Below the pieces are notes generated by a model that was not told the origin of the DNA, did no database searches, and saw only the letters and a list, made by a program, of their open reading frames with translations. Positions 1-5,482 of a stretch of 17,331 nt of DNA are shown here, piece after piece. Position 1 is the first letter of the stretch. Each line of letters opens with the position of its first letter. The position numbers and the translations under genes are program-made. The stretch spans positions 1 through 17,331 of the forward strand of contig DAOPXW010000040.1 in NCBI GenBank assembly GCA_035352555.1, read 5' to 3'. This DNA is from UBA2922 sp035352555 (GTDB taxonomy: Bacteria; Bacillota; Clostridia; Oscillospirales; Oscillospiraceae).

Positions 1-158
1 CCGAACCCTTGCTGCGCAAGGCTTCGGCGGCTATTTATCTGAATTGAGGCGGGGCCTTGCCCCCTCACACTCCCCCCCGTCAATTACTCGATTTTTCCTT
101 TTTGGGGAGTTCTTTGACAAGCTGAGCAGCCCCCCCGGCAATTGCCGGGGGGCTGCTC
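1..158. other. Left-edge intergenic stretch with hairpins
   Basis: No gene can be supported here. The first 27 bases form an imperfect hairpin: CCGAA and CCTTGC pair with GCAAGG and TTCGG across a 3-base loop, with one C-C mismatch. Bases 51-63 form a short GGGGC/GCCCC hairpin. A C- and T-rich stretch follows, then the larger hairpin at 124-158 that ends at the stop codon of the minus-strand lipoprotein. The short open frames reading through this stretch are low-complexity and proline/arginine-rich, which is typical of shadows in GC-rich DNA. Confidence 0.5.
124..158 (-). terminator. Strong hairpin at the 3' end of the minus-strand operon
   Basis: GAGCAG at 124-129 pairs with CTGCTC at 153-158, and a C-run at 130-136 pairs with a G-run at 147-152. 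The two runs are 7 and 6 bases, so one C bulges. GGC and GCC close an AATT loop. The hairpin abuts the TAA stop (159-161) of the VanX-like gene. On the minus strand it is not followed by a clear T-run, so it may act as an mRNA 3' end stabiliser or a weak terminator rather than a classical intrinsic one. Confidence 0.5.
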
Positions 159-836
159 TTATGAAATTCCATCGGCGATCATGGGGTAGACGTCCGTGTC
201 GGCATAGTGCCACCACTCGCCGGAGTAACCCGCAAAGTCGCATTCCGTCATCACGGATTCCAGCAGCCGCGCGTCATGCCGGGCGGCGGCGGACACGTCG
301 GAGTAGTCCCTGTCGGCGGCGGAGCTGGCGTCGTCAAAGGCGCTGGGCATCTCCACCGCGCCGCCGTCGGCGGTTACCAGCGTCACGTCCACGGTGTTGC
401 CGCGGGTATGGTTGGAGCCGCCCGTGGCCGGGTCGGCCACATAGACGGGGTCGGGGCGGGCGTTCCACAGAGCCTGCTGAGCCGATGCCGGGCGATAGGC
501 GTCCCAGATCTCCAGCGCGTACCCCTCGCTGGTCAGCCTCTCCTGCGCCGCCAGCAGTTTTTTCACCGTGCCGTAGCGCAGCCGGGCCTCGGTGAAGTCG
601 TAGATGACCTTGCCGGTGAAATTGTCCGTGCCGGCATACTTGAGATCAACGACGATGTCCGGGATATAGTCGCTCACCGCCACCAGCGTGTCGTCCGCCG
701 GCGGGGGAGAGGCCGTGGGCGACGGCGTGGACACCGGCGTGGGCGCCGCAGTGGGGGACGGCGAGGATACGGCCGCTTCGCCGCAGCCGGTGAGCAGCAG
801 CAGGATCGGGAGCAGCAGGGCTGCCAGACGTTTCAT
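159..836 (-). CDS. VanX-type D-alanyl-D-alanine dipeptidase lipoprotein (peptidase family M15D)
   Basis: A 225-residue protein predicted to be exported and lipid-anchored. Residues 1-18 form a signal peptide ending in the lipobox LTGC, with Cys18 as the lipidation site. A Pro/Ser/Thr-rich tether covers about residues 22-47, and the catalytic domain covers about 50-220. The zinc and active-site signature of VanX/DdpX enzymes is visible: SNHTRGNTVD at 141-150 (His143 and Asp150 as ligands), EWWH at 207-210 (Glu207 as base, His210 as third ligand) and the YRP arginine near 114-116. The family hydrolyses D-Ala-D-Ala or related dipeptides. Cytoplasmic VanX lacks a lipoprotein signal, so this one probably acts outside the membrane on wall-derived dipeptides. 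The start at 836 was chosen because the signal peptide begins there, AGAGGAAG lies just upstream, and ATGA overlaps the stop of the upstream gene. A longer frame upstream is a shadow of that gene. No vanHA-like ligase genes are adjacent, so a resistance role is not implied. Confidence 0.85.
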   Translation of the reverse strand: MKRLAALLLPILLLLTGCGEAAVSSPSPTAAPTPVSTPSPTASPPPADDTLVAVSDYIPDIVVDLKYAGTDNFTGKVIYDFTEARLRYGTVKKLLAAQERLTSEGYALEIWDAYRPASAQQALWNARPDPVYVADPATGGSNHTRGNTVDVTLVTADGGAVEMPSAFDDASSAADRDYSDVSAAARHDARLLESVMTECDFAGYSGEWWHYADTDVYPMIADGIS

Positions 837-1225
837 TTCTTCCTCTTTTCCGGCTTCGGGGGCTCCTCGTAGCCGATCCCGGTGGCGGGACTGAGCTCGC
901 CGATGCGCAGCACCAGCCGGTCCACCAGCTCCTCGTCGTGCTCGCCGAAAATGACGTTGGCGATCTCCCTGCCGCCGTTTTTCAGGATGAGCCGGAAATA
1001 TTCGATGGCGGGATGATCGTCCGGCATGACCACGCTTACGCCCCGATAGGCCCGGGTGATGCTTTCGTAAGGGACGAACATTCTGCGCCACAGGTCGCGG
1101 TGGTACACGCCCAGCTTGCCCACGCGGACTTTCTTGAAGTCCTCCGCGTTTTGATAATCCGCGGTATGCGCTTCGTCCATGATCCTCTGCCTGTCCGGCG
1201 TGCGGAACTTCAGGAGCTCTGCCAT
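833..1225 (-). CDS. Conserved-looking hypothetical protein, 130 aa
   Basis: I do not recognise this family. The 130-residue protein has no signal peptide or membrane segment. Its middle part alternates hydrophobic and charged residues (VGKLGVYHRDLWRRMFVPYE, then SITRAYRG, then LILKNGG), a strand pattern reminiscent of bacterial PH-like folds, but that is only an impression. The tail is Pro/Lys-rich (PPKPEKRKK). It starts at ATG 1225 with a GAGGCGAGG purine stretch upstream. Its TGA overlaps the ATG of the VanX-like lipoprotein by four bases, so the two are translationally coupled. A promoter lies at 1250-1279 on the same strand. It is cytoplasmic and of unknown role, possibly related to its partner. 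Confidence 0.75.
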   Translation of the reverse strand: MAELLKFRTPDRQRIMDEAHTADYQNAEDFKKVRVGKLGVYHRDLWRRMFVPYESITRAYRGVSVVMPDDHPAIEYFRLILKNGGREIANVIFGEHDEELVDRLVLRIGELSPATGIGYEEPPKPEKRKK

Positions 1226-1249
1226 GAGCCTCGCCTCGCTTTCAACCGT

Positions 1250-1279
1250 ATCTTAGCAGACATGCCCGACCCAAGTCAA
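1250..1279 (-). promoter_or_regulatory. Promoter of the minus-strand hypothetical/VanX-like operon
   Basis: Read on the minus strand, TTGACT (1279-1274) and TAAGAT (1255-1250) are separated by 18 bases. A TGC directly precedes the -10, giving an extended -10. It lies 25 bases upstream of the ATG at 1225 and back to back with the rpsF promoter. Confidence 0.6.
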
Positions 1280-1294
1280 CACAGGAAAAAATAC

Positions 1295-1322
1295 TTGACA
1301 TTATTTCAGATAAAGGTATAAT
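1295..1322 (+). promoter_or_regulatory. Promoter of the rpsF-ssb-rpsR operon
   Basis: Consensus TTGACA at 1295-1300 and consensus TATAAT at 1317-1322 with a 16-base spacer. The expected transcription start is near 1329, leaving a leader of about 75 bases before rpsF. A perfect -35 and -10 fit a strong constitutive housekeeping promoter. Confidence 0.8.
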
Positions 1323-1330
1323 AATTTAGC

Positions 1331-1380
1331 CTGTCCGTGAGACGGGTATATTTCCTTGCTCCCGCCGCGAGCGGGGGCCA
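1331..1380 (+). promoter_or_regulatory. Possible S6:S18 autoregulatory leader structure
   Basis: The rpsF leader contains two hairpins: CCGT/ACGG at 1335-1338 and 1342-1345, and CCCGC/GCGGG at 1361-1365 and 1371-1375. In many bacteria the S6:S18 complex binds a structured element in the leader of its own mRNA. The position and the CCG-containing hairpins fit that idea, but I cannot confirm the conserved motif by eye. Confidence 0.3.
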
Positions 1381-1403
1381 TAAGACCAGAAGGAGGTGCA
1401 ACC

Positions 1404-1700
1404 ATGGCAAAAACAAGCGAAAAGTACGAGGTTATGTACATCATCAGCGGGAAGCTTTCCGAAGAGGAGGCCGCTCCCATTGTTGAGAAGTTCAAGGCAC
1501 TTGTTGAGGCAAATGGTACTCTTGACGAGATGGAGGAGATGGGCAAGCGCAAGCTGGCGTATAACATCAACTACATTTCCGAGGGCTACTATGTGCTGAT
1601 GAAGTTCTCCTGTACGCCCGAGTTCCCCGCAGAGCTGGACCGTATCCTTGGCATTACCGACGGCGTCATCCGTTCACTGATCACCATGCGTGCTGAGTAA
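1404..1700 (+). CDS. rpsF: 30S ribosomal protein S6
   Basis: A 98-residue protein of normal S6 length. It opens with KYEVMYIISGKLSEEE, the first strand of the S6 ferredoxin-like fold, and carries the MGKRKLAYNINYISEGYYV motif typical of S6 strand 2-3, ending with IRSLITMRAE. S6 sits on the platform of the 30S subunit in a complex with S18, encoded two genes downstream. The ATG at 1404 was chosen because it follows AAGGAGGTG at 1390-1398 with ideal spacing. An upstream in-frame start near 1356 lies inside the leader hairpin and adds unrelated residues. It is the first gene of rpsF-ssb-rpsR, the usual Firmicutes order. Confidence 0.97.
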   Translation: MAKTSEKYEVMYIISGKLSEEEAAPIVEKFKALVEANGTLDEMEEMGKRKLAYNINYISEGYYVLMKFSCTPEFPAELDRILGITDGVIRSLITMRAE

Positions 1701-1712
1701 GGAGCCGAAGAG

Positions 1713-2165
1713 ATGCTGAACCACATTGTCATTATGGGCCGTCTGACCCGGGACCCCGAGATCAGATACACCCAGTCCCAGACGCCGGTGGCGTCGTTTT
1801 CCCTGGCTGTCGAGCGCGACTTCGGCGGCAAGGACGGCGGCGAGAAGCAGACTGATTTTATCGACTGCGTGGCCTGGCGTCAGACCGCCGAATTTGTGTC
1901 CAAGTATTTTACCAAGGGCAGCATGGCCGTTGTGTCGGGCCGCCTGCAGATCCGCGACTGGACGGACCGCGAGGGCAACAAGCGCCGCTCCGCCGAAGTC
2001 GTGGCGGATAACATTTATTTCGGTGAATCCAAGCGCCGCGACGGCGGCGACAACCGCGGTGAGCGCACCGACACGTCCTATTCCGCGCCGAAGTACGAGG
2101 CCCCAGCATCCGGCGGCTCCGCCTTCTCCGAGATAGGCGACGACGACGGCGAGCTTCCGTTCTAA
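1713..2165 (+). CDS. ssb: Single-stranded DNA-binding protein
   Basis: A 150-residue SSB. The N-terminal OB fold (about residues 1-105) shows the usual signatures: MLNHIVIMGRLTRDPEIRYT at the start, FIDCVAW near 49-55 and SGRLQIRDWTDREGNKR. A Gly/Asp/Arg-rich flexible linker follows. The acidic tip DDDGELPF is the protein-interaction tail that recruits replication and repair partners. It starts at ATG 1713, with AAGGAG overlapping the rpsF stop, so it is tightly coupled between the two ribosomal protein genes. It coats single-stranded DNA during replication, repair and recombination. Confidence 0.97.
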   Translation: MLNHIVIMGRLTRDPEIRYTQSQTPVASFSLAVERDFGGKDGGEKQTDFIDCVAWRQTAEFVSKYFTKGSMAVVSGRLQIRDWTDREGNKRRSAEVVADNIYFGESKRRDGGDNRGERTDTSYSAPKYEAPASGGSAFSEIGDDDGELPF

Positions 2166-2189
2166 TTCTGATAAGGAGGAACCAGCTTA

Positions 2190-2429
2190 ATGGATAACAA
2201 GAGTGCCAATCCCAAGATGCGCAAGCGCAGAAAAGTTTGCCAGTTCTGTGTGGACAAGGCAACTATCATCGACTATAAGGACACCGCGAAGCTTCGCAGA
2301 TTCCTGTCCGAGCGCAGCAAGATCCTGCCCCGCCGCACCACCGGCGTGTGCGCCATGCATCAGCGCGAGCTGACCGAGGCCATCAAGAGAGCGCGTCAGA
2401 TCGCCCTCCTGCCCTACGTTACCGACTGA
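2190..2429 (+). CDS. rpsR: 30S ribosomal protein S18
   Basis: A 79-residue S18. The core KILPRRTTGVCAMHQRELTE is diagnostic of S18, which binds S6 and 16S rRNA on the 30S platform. It appears to be the zinc-binding form: CQFC lies near the N terminus (Cys19 and Cys22), and Cys55 and His58 lie in GVCAMHQ. The ATG at 2190 follows a perfect AAGGAGG at 2173-2179. It is the last gene of the operon, followed by a strong terminator. The rplI gene that often follows in other Firmicutes is not present here. Confidence 0.97.
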   Translation: MDNKSANPKMRKRRKVCQFCVDKATIIDYKDTAKLRRFLSERSKILPRRTTGVCAMHQRELTEAIKRARQIALLPYVTD

Positions 2430-2448
2430 CCGAACCGCGGTCTTTTCA

Positions 2449-2479
2449 TCCCCGGGCCCATGGGCCCGGGGATTTTTTT
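2449..2479 (+). terminator. Intrinsic terminator of rpsF-ssb-rpsR
   Basis: Bases 2449-2472 are a perfect 24-base palindrome (TCCCCGGGCCCA and its complement) followed by seven T at 2473-2479. The symmetry means that in RNA the central bases must open to form a loop. This is a classical rho-independent terminator 20 bases after rpsR. Confidence 0.95.
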
Positions 2480-2568
2480 GCCGGATACAATCACGTTGCG
2501 CCCGCCGAAGAAACAAACGCCGTTCAAAGCCCGTTCACAGAAATGTTTCACAGATTTCATAAAAGAAA

Positions 2569-2596
2569 TTGTGCAGGTTAACATTTCTCTTAAGAT
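2569..2596 (+). promoter_or_regulatory. Weak candidate promoter for the 81-aa gene
   Basis: TTGTGC at 2569-2574 and TAAGAT at 2591-2596 with 16 bases between. The preceding operon is terminated at 2479, so this gene needs its own promoter, but the match to consensus is poor and the exact boxes are uncertain. Confidence 0.3.
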
Positions 2597-2640
2597 TTGC
2601 TGGTATCCTTTCACCATCATTCTGAAAGGAACACGGCACG

Positions 2641-2886
2641 ATGAACAACAATATCGGAAAACTGACGGCTCTTGCGCTGGCGCTGGATTATGCGAACCTC
2701 AGCTATGATGAAGTGCAGGTGGAAAAATTGACGCTTGCCGGCGATCTGCTCGGCGTGTGCTATGAGATAGAATATACCACGGCCTGCCTCAGATACTTTT
2801 GCTATGTCGATGTGTTCGGCGGGGAAGTCGTCGGTTTCCTGACCGTACCCGAGGACCGCGAACAGGCGAAGTCCTCCGTGGCCTGA
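2641..2886 (+). CDS. Small PepSY-like protein, 81 aa
   Basis: An 81-residue protein without signal peptide or membrane segment. The pattern LDYANLSYDEVQVEKLTL, then YEIEYTT, then a Tyr-rich strand, then VDVFGGEVVGF closely resembles the shape of a PepSY domain: helix with an A-LS-D-V motif, a YEVEF-like strand, and a final D-x-x-x-G-E-V turn. PepSY domains are small binding or inhibitory modules often found with peptidases or in secreted proteins. Here the domain stands alone and looks cytoplasmic. The assignment is a pattern judgement and could be wrong. The ATG at 2641 follows AAAGGA at 2625-2630. It is a single-gene unit between two terminators. Confidence 0.65.
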   Translation: MNNNIGKLTALALALDYANLSYDEVQVEKLTLAGDLLGVCYEIEYTTACLRYFCYVDVFGGEVVGFLTVPEDREQAKSSVA

Positions 2887-2900
2887 ACCGAATATAAAAG

Positions 2901-2940
2901 ACGGAGCGTTTTTTCAGAGCGCTCCGCCTTTTTCGGCGGA
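2901..2940. terminator. Terminator with two alternative overlapping hairpins
   Basis: CGGAGCG (2902-2908) pairs with CGCTCCG (2920-2926), followed by five T at 2929-2933, which terminates the plus-strand 81-aa gene. A second stem, TCCGCC (2923-2928) with GGCGGA (2935-2940), overlaps the first. Read on the minus strand, the first stem is followed by TCTTTTAT, so the element may work in both directions. Confidence 0.75.
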
Positions 2941-3115
2941 TAGGTAGCGGGCCCTAGTGCGGCGGCAGGGCTTCCATGCCGGCGGGATTGCGCTGCCGCA
3001 GCAGGTTTACCGCCACTATTTCATCCAAACGCCCGTCCGCCTCCCCCCGGAAAGATCATTCTATCCTAATAATACACGGAATCGGCGGGAAACCAACGAA
3101 AAATTGTCCTTGTGT
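2934..3115. other. Intergenic stretch, possible minus-strand remnant
   Basis: About 180 bases with no clear gene. A GCGGCAG/CTGCCGC inverted repeat lies at 2962-2968 and 2993-2999. On the minus strand a protein-like open frame runs from 3055 to the TAG at 2954 without a start codon (33 residues, containing GRLDEIVAVNLLRQRNPAGM). It may be the tail of a decayed gene or chance. Confidence 0.3.
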
Positions 3116-3144
3116 TTGACGTTTTGGCAAATGCTTGCTATAAT
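3116..3144 (+). promoter_or_regulatory. Promoter of the GntR regulator gene
   Basis: TTGACG at 3116-3121 and a perfect TATAAT at 3139-3144 with a 17-base spacer. The expected start of transcription is near 3151, just before the inverted repeat at 3157-3179. Confidence 0.8.
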
Positions 3145-3156
3145 ATCCGCTATATT

Positions 3157-3179
3157 ACAGCATGATAAAATCATGCTGT
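3157..3179. promoter_or_regulatory. 9-bp inverted repeat, candidate operator of the GntR gene
   Basis: ACAGCATGA (3157-3165) and TCATGCTGT (3171-3179) are perfect inverted arms around TAAAA. The element begins about six bases after the predicted transcription start and lies 33 bases before the start codon. That is a good position for a dimeric repressor to block its own gene. The alternative is a short RNA hairpin in the leader. Confidence 0.55.
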
Positions 3180-3211
3180 CCTGACAACAGCTCTGCGCTG
3201 GGAGGAATACG

Positions 3212-3976
3212 ATGGCCGTGGATTATGAAGAAATGGTTCTGGACGTGGAGCTCTTACAGAGAGCGCAGCAGGACAATCCGTTCATTCGCATCAGCGACGC
3301 GGTGTATAAAATCTTGGAGGAGGCCATTCTCTCCTCCCGTCTCAAGCCCGGCAGCAAGCTGAAGATCAATTCCATCGCGGAGGAACTGCACGTTTCCGGC
3401 ACCCCCGTGCGGGAAGCTGTGGAGCAGCTGGCCGCCAGGGGCCTGGTGGTGGAATCCAAGGGCAGCGGCGGGAAATATAAAAACTACACCGTTTTCGATA
3501 TTTCCGACGACGATATCGCGGAGCTGTTCGTGGCCCGCAAGGCCATCGAGAGCACGGCGGCGTATCTCTGCGCGCAGAAAAACTGGTACGTGGACCTGCC
3601 GCTCCTTGAAAAAACGCTGGAAGATTTCCGCAAGGGGATGCAGGACTACATCAGCGGCGGCTCCGTGCGCATCGCCACGGAGCATGATCGGAAATTCCAC
3701 ACCGCCATTGTGGAGGCCGCCCGCAACCGGTATCTGCTGGATATGTATGATTCCCTGGATAAAAAGCTCAGCTACCTCTCCGTCCGCACCTGCGAATTTA
3801 TGGCCGCCGGCCTCCGGCGGGACGATCTCAGGATGCTGTGCAGCCAGCACGCCTCCGTCATTCACGCCATCCGTATGGGCTTTCCGGAGCTTGCCAGGCA
3901 GGCCATGGACGACCACATCGACTTTTGCGAGGGAAACTGCCTCAGCAACCGGTATTTTTCCGGGAACAAAAAATAA
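3212..3976 (+). CDS. GntR-family transcriptional regulator, FadR/FCD subfamily
   Basis: A 254-residue DNA-binding regulator. The N-terminal winged helix-turn-helix (about residues 28-95) carries the GntR signature: ILSSRLKPGSKLKINSIAEE, then VSGTPVREAVEQLAARGLV. The C-terminal all-helical FCD effector domain (about 100-245) keeps the metal-ligand set Asp159, His163 (EHDRKFH), His213 (SQH) and His235 (DDHIDF). FCD regulators usually respond to small carboxylates or sugar acids. The ATG at 3212 follows GGGAGGA at 3199-3205. An N-terminal extension of about 25 residues before the HTH is slightly long but within family range. It is the last gene before the scaffold gap. The 2-hydroxyacyl-CoA dehydratase operon on the other side is the likely target, and the inverted repeat in front of this gene suggests autoregulation. 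Confidence 0.9.
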   Translation: MAVDYEEMVLDVELLQRAQQDNPFIRISDAVYKILEEAILSSRLKPGSKLKINSIAEELHVSGTPVREAVEQLAARGLVVESKGSGGKYKNYTVFDISDDDIAELFVARKAIESTAAYLCAQKNWYVDLPLLEKTLEDFRKGMQDYISGGSVRIATEHDRKFHTAIVEAARNRYLLDMYDSLDKKLSYLSVRTCEFMAAGLRRDDLRMLCSQHASVIHAIRMGFPELARQAMDDHIDFCEGNCLSNRYFSGNKK

Positions 3977-3987
3977 AAACGCCGGCC

Positions 3988-4087
3988 NNNNNNNNNNNNN
4001 NNNNNNNNNNNNNNNNNNNNNNNNNNNNNNNNNNNNNNNNNNNNNNNNNNNNNNNNNNNNNNNNNNNNNNNNNNNNNNNNNNNNNNN
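3988..4087. other. Assembly gap, 100 N
   Basis: Exactly 100 unknown bases, the conventional placeholder for a gap of unknown size. It starts 11 bases after the GntR stop codon. Flanking bases are mutually complementary (CGCCGG at 3980-3985, CCGGCG at 4089-4094), so the break may sit at a GC-rich hairpin such as the GntR terminator. Genes could be missing here. Confidence 0.99.
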
Positions 4088-4144
4088 ACCGGCGGTTACG
4101 GCATTATGACGAATATCCAGAGCTTTCTTGTGTGCCTTTTGCTA

Positions 4145-4173
4145 TTGACAGTTTGAGCCGATAATGATATTTT
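4145..4173 (+). promoter_or_regulatory. Promoter of the dehydratase operon
   Basis: A perfect TTGACA at 4145-4150 and TATTTT at 4168-4173 with a 17-base spacer. The -10 is weak, and the expected transcription start near 4180 falls at the centre of the following palindrome. The leader before the ATG at 4290 is about 110 bases. Confidence 0.65.
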
Positions 4174-4188
4174 TAACATGCATGTTAA
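4173..4188. promoter_or_regulatory. 16-bp perfect palindrome, candidate operator
   Basis: TTAACATGCATGTTAA is a perfect palindrome that overlaps the last base of the -10 and is centred at 4180-4181, the predicted +1. This is where a dimeric repressor would block initiation. The FCD-type GntR protein encoded just upstream is the first candidate to bind it. That pairing is inferred, and the half-site only partly resembles the repeat in front of the GntR gene. Confidence 0.6.
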
Positions 4189-4191
4189 TTC

Positions 4192-4277
4192 GCGGCCACT
4201 GTGCGGAAATGCGCCCAGTGGCCGCATTTGCAAGATCATTGCCCGACCCGCACCGAGAAAACTGCAAATATTTTTTT
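4192..4277 (+). promoter_or_regulatory. Structured 5' leader of the dehydratase operon
   Basis: GCGGCCACTG (4192-4201) and CAGTGGCCGC (4216-4225) form a perfect 10-bp stem with a 14-base loop that has a small GCG/CGC inner pairing. Directly after it, ATTTGCA (4226-4232) is complementary to TGCAAAT (4263-4269) across a 30-base loop, followed by A and seven T (4271-4277), then the GGGAGG ribosome binding site. The arrangement could be an attenuator or a protein- or ligand-controlled leader. No known riboswitch class was recognised. Confidence 0.4.
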
Positions 4278-4289
4278 GGGAGGCTATCC

Positions 4290-5468
4290 ATGAAAGATCT
4301 CAAGCATCTGATTTACTTTGAGAACCTGCTGCAGGAGGCCAACAACGAGCTCGTGCAGCAAGCCGTCAAAGAGGGCGACAAAGCGCTGGGTTATAACTGC
4401 TACTATATCCCGGAGCCTCTGCTGAATCTGCCCGGCTGCTTCTCTTCCCGTCTGCGCGCGCCCAACTGCTCCTCCACCGATGTTGCCAGCTACTACATGA
4501 CCACCCGCAACTGCCCCTATGTCCGCGCCATTCTGGAGCGCGCGGTGGAGGGCGGCTACAATTACCTCAACGCCCTGTTCGGCGCGGAGTGCTGCGCCGC
4601 CATGGAGCGCATGGAGGAACATTTCTCCCTCATCGACCCGGTGAAGAACAAGGATTTCTTTACCACCATCATTGATCCTCCCCTGAAGTATGACGATAAC
4701 GCCATCGACTATTATAAGGCGGGTCTGAAGCTCAAAGTCGTGGACGAACTCCACAAGCGCGGCGTGGATACCTCCGAAGAGGCCATGAAGGCCGCTGTCG
4801 AGGATCATAACGAGATCAGCCGTATTATCACCGAGATCGGTGATTTCCGCAAGCTGGAGAATCCTCCCATCACCGGCTACGAATTCCACGTCATCAATCT
4901 GGTCAGCCTGACCTGCCCCCACCGTCTTATTAAACCCTATCTGGAAGAGACACTGGAAGAGATCAAAAAGCGCAAGCCCGAGAAGAAATTTCCGTTCCGG
5001 GCCCGCGTGGTCATGGTCGGCAGCGAGATTGACGATCCCGAATTCATCAAGCTGGTGGAATCCTGCGGTGCCATGGTCGTGGCCGACCGCTTCTGTTTCG
5101 GCTCCATCCCCGGACGCGAACAGATCGAGATCCGCGAGGGCGAGAATGCGTTCGACGCCATCTGCCGCCACTATCTGGAGACCAACCTGTGCGCACGCTT
5201 TATGTCCGGCGACAAGATTGACCAGCGCCACAGTACCATGGAGCGCCTTTACAGGGACTATAAGGCAGACGGTATCATCATTGAGAACATGAAGTTCTGC
5301 GAGTTCTGGAGCTATGAAAAGGTTCTGGGCTCTTACCTCATGATCAACGAGCGCAACATCCCCTGCTGCACCATCGAAAAAGAGTACGTGGTCGGCTCCG
5401 CCGGTCAGCTCCGTACCCGTTTCCAGGCCTTCGTCGAGAGTCTGGAGATCAAGAAGATCAATTCTTGA
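4290..5468 (+). CDS. 2-hydroxyacyl-CoA dehydratase family protein, smaller subunit (HgdB-like)
   Basis: A 392-residue protein of the HgdB/FldC/BcrB-like family, which forms the iron-sulfur dehydratases and reductases that work by one-electron ketyl-radical chemistry. Typical landmarks are present: YYIPEPLLNLPG near 38-48, NCPYVRAILERA at 74-85 (Cys75), GAECCAAMERM at 98-108, VMVGSEIDDPEFI near 241-253, MKFCEFW at 334-340 (Cys337, third cluster-Cys position) and the closing GQLRTRFQAFVESLE. The ATG at 4290 follows GGGAGG at 4278-4283. In-frame sequence upstream lies inside the leader and is not family-like. The next subunit starts 14 bases after the stop. Family members need an ATP-dependent activator (HgdC/FldI type), and none is in the window. 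The exact substrate, and even whether it is a CoA ester, cannot be read from sequence. Confidence 0.85.
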   Translation: MKDLKHLIYFENLLQEANNELVQQAVKEGDKALGYNCYYIPEPLLNLPGCFSSRLRAPNCSSTDVASYYMTTRNCPYVRAILERAVEGGYNYLNALFGAECCAAMERMEEHFSLIDPVKNKDFFTTIIDPPLKYDDNAIDYYKAGLKLKVVDELHKRGVDTSEEAMKAAVEDHNEISRIITEIGDFRKLENPPITGYEFHVINLVSLTCPHRLIKPYLEETLEEIKKRKPEKKFPFRARVVMVGSEIDDPEFIKLVESCGAMVVADRFCFGSIPGREQIEIREGENAFDAICRHYLETNLCARFMSGDKIDQRHSTMERLYRDYKADGIIIENMKFCEFWSYEKVLGSYLMINERNIPCCTIEKEYVVGSAGQLRTRFQAFVESLEIKKINS

Positions 5469-5482
5469 GGAGGGATAGAACA

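Noticed and set aside
207..872. Plus-strand open frame opposite the VanX-like gene
   Set aside because: Gly/Arg/His-rich, no recognisable domain. The minus-strand frame has an exact lipobox and M15D active site.
837..1091. N-terminal extension of the VanX-like protein to a 310-residue form
   Set aside because: The extra 85 residues are Arg-rich shadow of the upstream gene and would bury the signal peptide. ATG 836 has a ribosome binding site and coupled overlap.
2957..3184. 75-codon plus-strand frame before the GntR gene
   Set aside because: It runs through the promoter and inverted repeat, lacks a ribosome binding site and has no protein-like pattern.
4164..4289. Longer start for the smaller dehydratase subunit
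   Set aside because: The extra 42 residues come from the operator and leader hairpins; ATG 4290 has a proper ribosome binding site and starts the family-like sequence.
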